From contig NZ_CP016443.1 in the NCBI RefSeq assembly GCF_001742165.1, positions 1,798,001 through 1,862,000 on the forward strand: 64,000 bases of DNA. Direction: 5' to 3'. The notes under the pieces were generated by a model. The model had not been told where the DNA came from. It searched no databases and was given only the letters and a program-made list of their open reading frames with translations. This DNA comes from Burkholderia stabilis (GTDB lineage: Bacteria; Pseudomonadota; Gammaproteobacteria; Burkholderiales; Burkholderiaceae). This document shows positions 33,189 to 40,763 of this stretch, in pieces. Numbering within the stretch: position 1 is the stretch's first letter; each line of letters begins with the position of its first letter. A program made the position numbers and the translations under genes.

Positions 33189-34334
33189 GTGACGGACATC
33201 AATGAAGCCGCCTCGGGCGGCACCCGCAAGCAACGGCCGGCCGTCGGCATCTCGCTGTTTGCGCGCGACGGCCAGGCGATCTGGGAGAACGGCATTCACC
33301 AGAACATCGCGTTCCTCGCGATGATGCTCAAGCGCTCGGATCGCGTCGGCCCCGTCTACTTCCTGAACGGCGGCGACGCCAGCGCACTGCCGACCGGCCT
33401 CGAGCTCGACGGCCTCGACATCCCGCTCGTGAAACCCGCCGACGTCACGCACGAACTCGACGTCGTGATCGAAATGGGCGCGCAGTTGCCGGTCGAATGG
33501 CTCCGGCACATGAAGGCGCTCGGCAAGAAGCGCGTCGCGTGCTACGTCGGCCATACCTATAGCAGCCTCGCGGAAACACCCATCTTCGACAAGCCGTCGG
33601 GGCACATCTTCAACGGGACGTCATTCGACGAAGTATGGGTGCTCGAGAAGTCGGCAACGATCGACGTGCCGTTGCTGCGCACGCTGACGCGTGCACCCGT
33701 CTACACGATTCCGCATCTGTGGTCGCCGTACTTCCTCGATCGCCGCGTTGCCGCGCTCGCGGCCGAAGGCGAGACCTTCGGCTACCGGCCCGGCCGCCGC
33801 CCGTGGCGGCTCGCGACGCTCGAACCGAACATCTCCGTCGTCAAGTCCTGCCACTACCCGATGCTCGCGTGCGACGAGTTCTACCGCGCGCGGCCGGATG
33901 CGGTGCAACACATGTTCGTCGTCAACGCGGTGCACATGAAGGAGCATCCGACTTTCGTGCACTTCGCGAACAGCCTCGATCTCGTGCGCCAGCACAAGGC
34001 CACGTTCGAACCGCGCATCGAACTGCCCGGTTTCATGGCGCGCCACGCGGACGCCGTCGTGTCGCATCACTGGGAAAACGCGCAGAACTACCTGTATTAC
34101 GACGTGCTGCACGGCGGGTATCCGCTGATCCACAACTCGACGCTGCTCGGCGACGCCGGTTATTACTACCCGGACTTCGACTCGGCCGCGGGCGGCCGCG
34201 CGCTGCTCGATGCATGGCTGCATCACGACGACCGCCTCGACGATTACCGCGCGAAGGCCGGCCGGCTGCTGCAGTCGGTCTCGATCGACAACCCCGCGAA
34301 CCTCGACGCGCTCGTCTCGCGTCTGGTCGCCTGA
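33189..34334 (+). CDS. DUF2827 protein 1, putative GT-B-like glycosyltransferase
   Basis: This 381-residue protein is read from a GTG start at 33189. It shares with its three paralogues here the N-terminal WENGIHQN motif, VVIEMGA, PHLWSPYF, LEPNISVVKS and the C-terminal block (about 292-331) HHWENAQNYLYYD then YPLIHNSTLLG and GYYYPDFD. Pfam knows this family only as DUF2827, mostly from Burkholderia. The two-half layout, the acidic E-x8-D/E block and the G-x-P-L-I-H-N-S loop resemble the donor site of GT-B glycosyltransferases; that activity is inference. It is first of a four-gene operon; the next gene starts 14 bp downstream. Confidence 0.8.
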   Translation: MTDINEAASGGTRKQRPAVGISLFARDGQAIWENGIHQNIAFLAMMLKRSDRVGPVYFLNGGDASALPTGLELDGLDIPLVKPADVTHELDVVIEMGAQLPVEWLRHMKALGKKRVACYVGHTYSSLAETPIFDKPSGHIFNGTSFDEVWVLEKSATIDVPLLRTLTRAPVYTIPHLWSPYFLDRRVAALAAEGETFGYRPGRRPWRLATLEPNISVVKSCHYPMLACDEFYRARPDAVQHMFVVNAVHMKEHPTFVHFANSLDLVRQHKATFEPRIELPGFMARHADAVVSHHWENAQNYLYYDVLHGGYPLIHNSTLLGDAGYYYPDFDSAAGGRALLDAWLHHDDRLDDYRAKAGRLLQSVSIDNPANLDALVSRLVA

Positions 34335-34348
34335 ACCGGAGAATACGC

Positions 34349-35503
34349 ATGTCGGACTCCAATGCCCGTCAAGCGCCCGGCGAGGGCAAGCGTCTCGTCG
34401 TCGGCGTGTCGCTGTTCGTGCGCGGCGCCGGCCAGTCGCTTTGGGAAAACGGCATTTTCCAGAACTGCCTGCTGCTGATCCTGCTGCTGCGCCAGTCGCC
34501 GCTCGTCGCGGAGGCCGTGATGGTGAACGGCGGCGAACAGGTCGCCGATCCGCAGATGATGCTCGGCGAATGGGACGTGCCGCTGCTGTCGATGGATGAA
34601 GCGCTGCAGCGCTGTGACGTACTGATCGAAATGAGCGCGCAGTTCGGCGCGGACTACCTGCGCGCGTTCCGCGATCGCGGCGGCAAGGTCGTCACGATGC
34701 GGGTCGGCAACGACTACGTGATCGACATCGAGCGCGCGATGTTCAACAAGCCGTCAGGCTTCCTGTTCTCGGGCGCGCCGTACGACGCGGTGTGGACGAT
34801 TCCCGAATTCGAGCGCTCGTGCCTGCACTATTACCAGACCGGCCTGCGCGCGCCGGTCACGATCGTCCCGCACATCTGGCATCCGATGCTGTTCGACAAA
34901 GCACGCGCGACGCTCGGCGCCGGCCTGTCGTATGGCTATCAGCCCGGCAAGCCGCGCTGGCGCGTGACGATGTTCGAGCCGAACATCTGCATGGTGAAGA
35001 CGAGCATCATCCCGATGCTCGTGACCGAGGAAGCGTATCGCGCGAAGCCCGAATTCCTCGAGTTCGTGCGCGTGTGCAACACGATCCACATCAAGGAGCA
35101 CGCAACCTTCGTCCACTTCGCGAAGAGCCTCGATATCGTCGAGCACGGCATCACGACGTTCGAAAGCCGCTATGCGGTATACGAATTCATGGCCGCGTAC
35201 GGCGACGCGGTGGTGTCGCACACGTGGGAAAACGCGCAGAACTACCTGTATTACGAGCTGCTGTACGGCGACTATCCGCTGATCCACAACTCGCCGTTCC
35301 TCGGCAAGGCCGGGTATTTCTACCCGGATTTCGACTGCCAGGCCGGCGGCCGCGCGCTGCTGCAGGCGTTCGCCGAACACGACGCGAATCTCGACGCGTA
35401 CCGCGAGCAATCGAAGCACGTGCTCGATTCGGTCAGCATCTACAACCCCGCGAACGTCGCCGCCTATTCGGACGCGATCGCAGCCCTTTATCGCGACGCG
35501 TAA
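34349..35503 (+). CDS. DUF2827 protein 2, putative GT-B-like glycosyltransferase
   Basis: This 384-residue protein starts at the ATG at 34349 (GGAGA upstream); a much longer frame from 33635 is an overlap with the previous gene. Conserved motifs are LWENGIFQN, LIEMSAQFG, PHIWHPMLF, FEPNICMVKTS and, at about 290-329, HTWENAQNYLYYE with YPLIHNSPFLGK and GYFYPDFD. Of the four paralogues it is closest to protein 1. It lies in the middle of the operon downstream of the giant adhesin. There is no signal peptide, so it is presumably cytoplasmic and would act on the adhesin before export. Confidence 0.8.
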   Translation: MSDSNARQAPGEGKRLVVGVSLFVRGAGQSLWENGIFQNCLLLILLLRQSPLVAEAVMVNGGEQVADPQMMLGEWDVPLLSMDEALQRCDVLIEMSAQFGADYLRAFRDRGGKVVTMRVGNDYVIDIERAMFNKPSGFLFSGAPYDAVWTIPEFERSCLHYYQTGLRAPVTIVPHIWHPMLFDKARATLGAGLSYGYQPGKPRWRVTMFEPNICMVKTSIIPMLVTEEAYRAKPEFLEFVRVCNTIHIKEHATFVHFAKSLDIVEHGITTFESRYAVYEFMAAYGDAVVSHTWENAQNYLYYELLYGDYPLIHNSPFLGKAGYFYPDFDCQAGGRALLQAFAEHDANLDAYREQSKHVLDSVSIYNPANVAAYSDAIAALYRDA

Positions 35504-35561
35504 TGCACGCCGCGCCGGATCGACACTCGCGGTCGACCCGGGCCGCCGCCACGGAGCCGCT

Positions 35562-36698
35562 ATGAAACTCAATGTCGCGATAACGATGAACGTGCAGCGC
35601 GACGCGACGCAGTCGATCTGGTACAACGGCGCGAACCAGCACTGCGTGTACCTGTACATGCTGCTGAAGCAGTCGCCGCTGATCGGCGAAGTCTGGCTCG
35701 CGCACGACGACGGCATCACCGAGTATCCGCAAGCGCTGATGATGGATGCATTCGGCGACGCGCTGCGGCCGCTGTCGTCCGTCGTCCACCAGACCGACCT
35801 GCTGATCGAGATGAACGCGTTCATCGACCCGTCGCACACGGAGGTCGTGCGCCGGCGCGGCGGCAAGTGCGTGTCGTACCGCTTCGGCAACGACTACGTG
35901 ATCGCGGTCGAGACGATCAACTTCGAGAAGAACGACTGGCGACCGAACCCGCACCGCGTGCAGTTCGACGAGATCTGGACCAACCCGCAGCACATGCACA
36001 CGTGCGCGGCCTATTTCCAGGCCGTCTATCGCGCGCCGGTGATCGAGCTGCCGCACATCTGGTCGCCGTATTTCATCGAGCGCAGCCTCGACGCCGACCC
36101 CGAACTGAAGGCGCGCTTCGGCTATCGCAATCACGGCTCGGCAAAGCGCATCGCGTTCTTCGAACCGAACCTGAACGTCGTGAAGAGCGCGATCGTGCCG
36201 ATGCTCGCGGCGAACGCGTGCTACGTCGAGCATCCGGAGCTCGTCGAGCACGTGTACATGACCAACACCTTCGACAAGAAGGAAAACGTCGCCTTCAAGC
36301 ATCTCGCGCTCGGGCTCGAGATGGTGCGCGACGGCAAGGCGACGGCCGACGTGCGCGCGCCGTTCGTCGCGTGGGCCGCGCATCACACCGACATCGTCGT
36401 GTCGCACCACTGGGAAAACGGCCTCAACTACCTGCTGTACGACGCGCTGTACGGCAACTACCCGCTCGTGCACAACTCGCCGTTCCTGCGCGACGTCGGC
36501 TATTACTACCCGGACTTCGAGATCTTCGACGCAGCGCGCGCGATCGCAACCGCCGCGCAGACGCACGACGCGCGGCTCGACGACTACGCGGCAGCCGCCC
36601 GCCGCTGCCTGCAGCAGGTCGACACGCTCGCCGAACACAACGTCCGCGCCTATTCCGCGCAGATCCAGCACCTGTTCGCCGGCCGCGCGCTCGGCTGA
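35562..36698 (+). CDS. DUF2827 protein 3, putative GT-B-like glycosyltransferase
   Basis: This 378-residue protein has the family motifs in diverged form: IWYNGANQH (the QN of the other copies is QH), LIEMNAF, PHIWSPYFIE, FEPNLNVVKSA, and at about 282-320 HHWENGLNYLLYD with YPLVHNSPFLRD and GYYYPDFE. The start has a reasonable GGAG at -10. It lies 58 bp after protein 2 and 24 bp before the fusion gene. The divergence from proteins 1 and 2 suggests a different donor, acceptor or step rather than simple gene dosage. Confidence 0.8.
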   Translation: MKLNVAITMNVQRDATQSIWYNGANQHCVYLYMLLKQSPLIGEVWLAHDDGITEYPQALMMDAFGDALRPLSSVVHQTDLLIEMNAFIDPSHTEVVRRRGGKCVSYRFGNDYVIAVETINFEKNDWRPNPHRVQFDEIWTNPQHMHTCAAYFQAVYRAPVIELPHIWSPYFIERSLDADPELKARFGYRNHGSAKRIAFFEPNLNVVKSAIVPMLAANACYVEHPELVEHVYMTNTFDKKENVAFKHLALGLEMVRDGKATADVRAPFVAWAAHHTDIVVSHHWENGLNYLLYDALYGNYPLVHNSPFLRDVGYYYPDFEIFDAARAIATAAQTHDARLDDYAAAARRCLQQVDTLAEHNVRAYSAQIQHLFAGRALG

Positions 36699-36722
36699 CC
36701 TCTTTCGCCTGCCCTCTCGCCC

Positions 36723-38696
36723 ATGAATCAGACCGTCCGCAACTTCGTCGTGATCGATTCGATCCACGGCCCGTTCGTCATCAACCGTCATTGCGATCTC
36801 CAGGCGGAGGCGCTGATCAAGACCGGCCGGCCGCACATCCAGAGCGAGCTCGACGTGATGATGCCGGTGATCGACCAGTTGCCCGACGGCGCGATCGCGG
36901 TGGATGGCGGCGCGAATGCCGGGCTCGTGTGCGTGCCGATCGCGCATCGGCTGCGCGAACGCGGCGGCCGCGTCTATGCGTTCGAGCCGCAGCGCACGCT
37001 GTTCCACGCGCTCGGCGGCACGATCGCGCTCAACCAGCTTGACAATCTTCATCTGCTGAACATGGGGCTCGCGAGCGCCAACGGCACAATGAAAGTGCCC
37101 GACATCGACTACGGGCAGGACGCCGATTTCGGCACGGTGTCGCTCGTCGACACCCAATCGGCGGGCGGCACGCCCACGCCGGTCGTCAGGCTCGATTCGC
37201 TCGGCCTGCCGCGCCTCGACTTCCTGAAGCTCGACATCGAAGGGATGGAGATCGACGCGCTGCGCGGCGCGCGCCGGCTGATCGAAACGCATCTTCCGTG
37301 GTGCTGGATCGAATACTGGAAGGTCGGCGAGGCGCCGATCATCGAGACGTTCGCCGGTCTCGACTACACGTTCTACCGGGCCGACTCGTTGAACATGCTG
37401 TGCGTGCCGAATGCGCGCTGGGACCGGCAACGCCTGCTCATCTCGGGCGACCCGATCGCCGTCGCATCGACGGCCGAGGTCGGCACGGATAGCACGGCCA
37501 CAGCCGCCACCGACGCCGACGCGCCCGAAACGAACTGGAACCGCGCGCTCGATCACGAATCGCGCGGCGAGTGGGGGCACGCGATCGACCGCTGGCAACG
37601 CGTGCTCGGCCGCGGGCTCGACGACGACGCGATCGCGCTGCAACTCGCGTCGTGCTACGGCTTCGCCGGCGCGCCCGAAGCCGGGCTCGCGGCGCTGGAG
37701 CGCTTCGGCGATCCGGCCGCGTTGCCCGATGCATCGCGCGGGCGCATCGAGCTGGCGCGATCGGCGCTACTGCTGCGCGCCGGCCGGCGCAACGAGGCCG
37801 CGCGCGCCACCATTTCCAGCGAAAACGTGCTGACGGCCGCGCAGTTCGGGCTGCCGACGGAACGGCTCTACCAGGGCCAGCCGCTGCAAGGCAAACGGCT
37901 GCTGGTGCTCAGCTACGGCGGCGTCGGCGATCAGCTCCAGTACGCACGCTACCTGCACGCGCTCGGCTCGCTCGGTTGCGCGAGCGTGACCATCGTCGTT
38001 CCCGACTCGCTGACGGGCCTGCTGCGCCATACGTTCCCGCACATCGAATTCATCGGCGCGCACGGCGCGTGGGTCGACACGTCGCAGATCGCGCACGACT
38101 ACTGGTGTTCGTTCCTGATGCTCGCGGCGCAGTTCGGCTACGCGCCGGCGCCGGAAGGCGCGCCGGCCGCGTACCTGTCGTGCCCGCCCGCGCAAGCGGC
38201 CGCATGGCGCGAGCGCGTGACGCGCGACGGCCATGCGCCGGGCACGCGCCGCATCGGGCTCAACTGGCGCGGACGCGACGAAAGCGACGTGCGCTTCCAT
38301 CGCGCGGCCAGCCTGCGTGATTTCGCGCCACTCGCGCGGCTGCACGGGCACGCGGCGTACTGCATCAACCGCGACCTGTCCGCGCAATCCGAACAATCGG
38401 ACCTGCCGGTGACGTTCCCGCATCATGCGATCGGCGATTTCAGCGATCTCGCGGCGCTGATGCTCGCGATGGACGCGGTGGTGACCACCTGCACCGCGCA
38501 CATCCACCTCGCCGGCGCGCTCGGCGTGCCGGCCGTGCTGCTGCTCAGCCCGAAGGCCGACGCGCGCTGGGAAACCGGCTCGCGCACCGCGCTCTACCCG
38601 GGCATCCGGATCGTGCGCGCCGCACACGTCGGCCAATGGGACGACGCGATCGATCGCGCGATGGCGCTCGTGCTCGGCGGTTTCGGGAAGGATTGA
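36723..38696 (+). CDS. FkbM methyltransferase - TPR - glycosyltransferase fusion
   Basis: This 657-residue protein has three parts. Residues about 1-240 form an FkbM-type SAM methyltransferase: AIAVDGGANAGLVCVPIA, VYAFEPQ and LDFLKLDIEGMEIDALRGA. Residues about 265-385 have TPR-like helical repeats (WNRALDHESRGEWGHAIDRW, ALQLASCYGFAGAPEAGLAAL). Residues about 390-657 resemble the GT9/heptosyltransferase-like C-terminus of bacterial TPR glycosyltransferases: LLVLSYGGVGDQLQYARYL, RRIGLNWRGRDESD, TTCTAHIHLAGALGVPAVLLL. FkbM enzymes O-methylate sugars and polyketides. It is last in the DUF2827 operon and suggests sugar addition plus methyl capping on a protein acceptor. Confidence 0.82.
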   Translation: MNQTVRNFVVIDSIHGPFVINRHCDLQAEALIKTGRPHIQSELDVMMPVIDQLPDGAIAVDGGANAGLVCVPIAHRLRERGGRVYAFEPQRTLFHALGGTIALNQLDNLHLLNMGLASANGTMKVPDIDYGQDADFGTVSLVDTQSAGGTPTPVVRLDSLGLPRLDFLKLDIEGMEIDALRGARRLIETHLPWCWIEYWKVGEAPIIETFAGLDYTFYRADSLNMLCVPNARWDRQRLLISGDPIAVASTAEVGTDSTATAATDADAPETNWNRALDHESRGEWGHAIDRWQRVLGRGLDDDAIALQLASCYGFAGAPEAGLAALERFGDPAALPDASRGRIELARSALLLRAGRRNEAARATISSENVLTAAQFGLPTERLYQGQPLQGKRLLVLSYGGVGDQLQYARYLHALGSLGCASVTIVVPDSLTGLLRHTFPHIEFIGAHGAWVDTSQIAHDYWCSFLMLAAQFGYAPAPEGAPAAYLSCPPAQAAAWRERVTRDGHAPGTRRIGLNWRGRDESDVRFHRAASLRDFAPLARLHGHAAYCINRDLSAQSEQSDLPVTFPHHAIGDFSDLAALMLAMDAVVTTCTAHIHLAGALGVPAVLLLSPKADARWETGSRTALYPGIRIVRAAHVGQWDDAIDRAMALVLGGFGKD

Positions 38697-38732
38697 TCGA
38701 TTGGCCGCGCGGCCGGGCCGCGCGCCGGCGGG

Positions 38733-39149
38733 CTACACCAGCACCCGGTCGCCGGTTTGCGCGGCGAACGCGCGGCCATGCCGCTGCCCCGTGCGTGCAA
38801 GCGCGGCGAAACAACGGGCCGCCAGCCGGCTGACGCCGGCTGACTGCCGCACGAGGCTGTCGGATACGCCCCGCGCGATCGCCGAATCGTCACCGCATGC
38901 GCCCGCAATGACGCCCGCGTAATAGTGGCGCGCCGCAAGCTCGCGGCCGTTGGCGTCGAGCGGTTTCATCCGGTGAATGCGATGCGCGACGGCCTTCAGA
39001 CCGTCGAGATACGGCGCGACGTCGATCGGCACATCGGTCGACTCGGCGCCCAGTTGCCACAGCATGTCGGCCAGCTCGGCGATCGCGACCAGGTCGCGCG
39101 CACCTGCCGCCTGCGTGCCCGTTCCGCCTCCGGCTTTCGTCTCCGCCAT
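38733..39149 (-). CDS. Small hypothetical protein in the adhesin locus
   Basis: This 138-residue protein is read from the ATG at 39149 (AAGGGG upstream). The longer frame starting at 39218 adds an Arg/Pro-rich N-terminus and is rejected. The central part (LVAIAELADMLWQLGAES, APYLDGLKAVAHRIHRMKP, ELAARHYYAGVIAGAC) is predicted helical and amphipathic; a conserved-looking RHYYAG stretch stands out. No family is recognised. It is convergent with the FkbM fusion gene (36 bp between stops) and precedes nothing on its own strand, so it may be part of the EAL gene transcript. Confidence 0.5.
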   Translation of the reverse strand: MAETKAGGGTGTQAAGARDLVAIAELADMLWQLGAESTDVPIDVAPYLDGLKAVAHRIHRMKPLDANGRELAARHYYAGVIAGACGDDSAIARGVSDSLVRQSAGVSRLAARCFAALARTGQRHGRAFAAQTGDRVLV

Positions 39150-39242
39150 GCCTACGCCCCTTTGCGATTCGTCCCGGCCACACGCCGGCCCCGCCCGGCG
39201 CCGGCGCGCCTCATGCACGCCGCCCCGGCTGTTCCCGCGCCG

Positions 39243-40070
39243 TCACGCGGCGGCCGGCGACCGCCATGAAAAGCGGATGCCCTGCGCCCATGCGACGCCC
39301 GCATCCACGATGATCTGCCGGTCGATCTCGTTCTCCACGCCTTCGACGACGACGTGCCGCGCGCCTTCATGCGCGAACGCGATCAGCCTGCGGAACTGGT
39401 AGCGCCCGATCGCGTTGCGCTTGATCATCGACAGGATCGACCTGTCGAGCTTCACGATATCGGGGTTGCCGACCACCAGATTGTTCAACGCGCTGAAGCC
39501 GACGCCGAAATCGTCGATCGCGATCCGGCATCCGGCCTGCCGGAAGCGGTTCACGAACGACCGCCCCGCGACGGGGTTCAGCGGCCCCGTCTCCGTGATC
39601 TCGACCACCAGCCGCGCCGCCACCGACGGCTCGCGCTCGAGCCGCCTGAAAATCGCCAGCCATGCGTCGTCGACGACCGCGCTCGTCGCCGCGACGTTAC
39701 AGCCGTAGACGGCGCCCGGATCGGCGCGCAATCCGTCGATCGTCCGGTTCACCACGAGCCGGTCGAACCAGCGCATCAGCCCGAGCGACTCGAGGCGCGG
39801 CAGGAACGTGAGCGGCGGCAGTGCATCGCGCTCGCCCCACCGCAACCGCGCCAGGCATTCCTCGTACAGCACGCCGCCCGACAGGTCGGCCCGGCACACG
39901 GGCTCGTGCGCAAACCCGAGCCGGCTTTCCACGAAACTGCGTACCGACGCGAGATCGGGATGTTCGTCGCGCGCGCCGAACACCCGATCGATTTCGTCGC
40001 GATTCACTTCCCGATTCGCTTCCCGATTCGCTTCCCGATTCGCCTCCAGGCGAGCTTCGACCGCATTCAT
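39243..40070 (-). CDS. EAL-domain c-di-GMP phosphodiesterase-type protein
   Basis: This 275-residue protein starts at the ATG at 40070 (GGAG upstream). A GTG at 40142 also has GGAG, but the extra 24 codons use atypical codons. Residues about 10-30 are the repeat (EANR)n. The EAL domain follows: first motif YEECLAR (E-x-L-x-R type), GCNVAATS, ITETG, IDDFGVGFS, IVKLDRSIL and VVEGVEN. The main metal and catalytic positions appear present, so hydrolysis of c-di-GMP is plausible. There is no sensory or membrane domain. Its promoter lies in an AT-rich island that shares a motif with the adhesin leader. Confidence 0.8.
   Translation of the reverse strand: MNAVEARLEANREANREANREVNRDEIDRVFGARDEHPDLASVRSFVESRLGFAHEPVCRADLSGGVLYEECLARLRWGERDALPPLTFLPRLESLGLMRWFDRLVVNRTIDGLRADPGAVYGCNVAATSAVVDDAWLAIFRRLEREPSVAARLVVEITETGPLNPVAGRSFVNRFRQAGCRIAIDDFGVGFSALNNLVVGNPDIVKLDRSILSMIKRNAIGRYQFRRLIAFAHEGARHVVVEGVENEIDRQIIVDAGVAWAQGIRFSWRSPAAA
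40000..40047 (-). repeat. Four 12-bp direct repeats inside the EAL gene
   Basis: CGATTCACTTCC, CGATTCGCTTCC (twice) and CGATTCGCCTCC follow one another without gaps. They encode Glu-Ala/Val-Asn-Arg units near the N-terminus. Slippage would change length in frame. Confidence 0.85.
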
Positions 40071-40577
40071 CCGGCGCTCCGGCAAATGTCGAGCCGCCGA
40101 TGACGGCTCGACCTCAAGATACGTACGGAGCAAGCCGACCACGACGCGCTCCGCTGCCTACCCGGCCCATCCTGTTGTTTCGATCTTTTCCGGGAGCGTA
40201 CTTTTCGTTTCGGCGCGCCGTCAAATTCGATATTTTCAACGATATTCAGTTACTGGAAATACACCACGCATGCATCGCACCGACAGTGCGCCAGGCTACA
40301 CAACGCAAATAACAGAATCCGGATTCAATATCGTTTATCACTTTCACCTAAACAAATTTATCCGAATCCATTTTCCCCGCGATTTGCAGACCACGAAAAT
40401 CCGGAATTCTTCAATTCGTCGGATAATTTTCGGCTCGCGCCAACAGCCGCCTGCCCTGGAGCCATCATCCGCCGAAACCCGTTGCCGCACGTCATTCGAT
40501 CGCCGCAGCATTCAATTTTCACGTTTCAAACGATATTATGAAATTTCAAAACAGAATCAAGCTGCGTTGAATCAATA

Positions 40578-40596
40578 ATATCAAGTTAATTGATAT
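40578..40596. promoter_or_regulatory. 19-bp AT-rich inverted repeat
   Basis: Arms ATATCAA and TTGATAT flank GTTAA. It overlaps the motif TTAATTGAT that also occurs in the adhesin leader (23577-23585). Regulator unknown. Confidence 0.4.
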
Positions 40597-40658
40597 GATA
40601 ATTAACCATTGAAACAAATTTAACAATCTTTCCGACTTGTTAACCTATAAAATTATTT

Positions 40659-40737
40659 TTGACGGACTTCCCTCGGAGCCGTCAATTTCGTGCCTTCAAA
40701 AACCGTCGAACCGATCGGGTTCGGCGGTTTCTTTTTT
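40659..40737 (+). ncRNA. Candidate two-hairpin small RNA or orphan terminator
   Basis: A TATAAAAT-like -10 at 40646-40653 precedes a 7-bp hairpin TTGACGG/CCGTCAA (40659-40685) and then a strong terminator (40700-40737). No ORF fits. There is no good -35, so this may instead be only the old terminator of the fourth DUF2827 gene. Confidence 0.3.
40698..40737. terminator. Bidirectional intrinsic terminator
   Basis: A 13-bp stem AAACCGTCGAACC/GGTTCGGCGGTTT (one G-U wobble) with loop GATCG is flanked by A5 on the left and CT6 on the right. On the minus strand it would follow the DUF2827 gene 4 transcript once the IS is removed. Confidence 0.8.
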
Positions 40738-40759
40738 AACGGCACTATTTCGTCAGACA

Positions 40760-40763
40760 TTAG
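40760..40763. repeat. Left target-site duplication TTAG of the IS
   Basis: TTAG immediately precedes the left inverted repeat and is matched by TTAG at 42070-42073. This fits the YTAR targets of the IS5 group. Confidence 0.75.
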
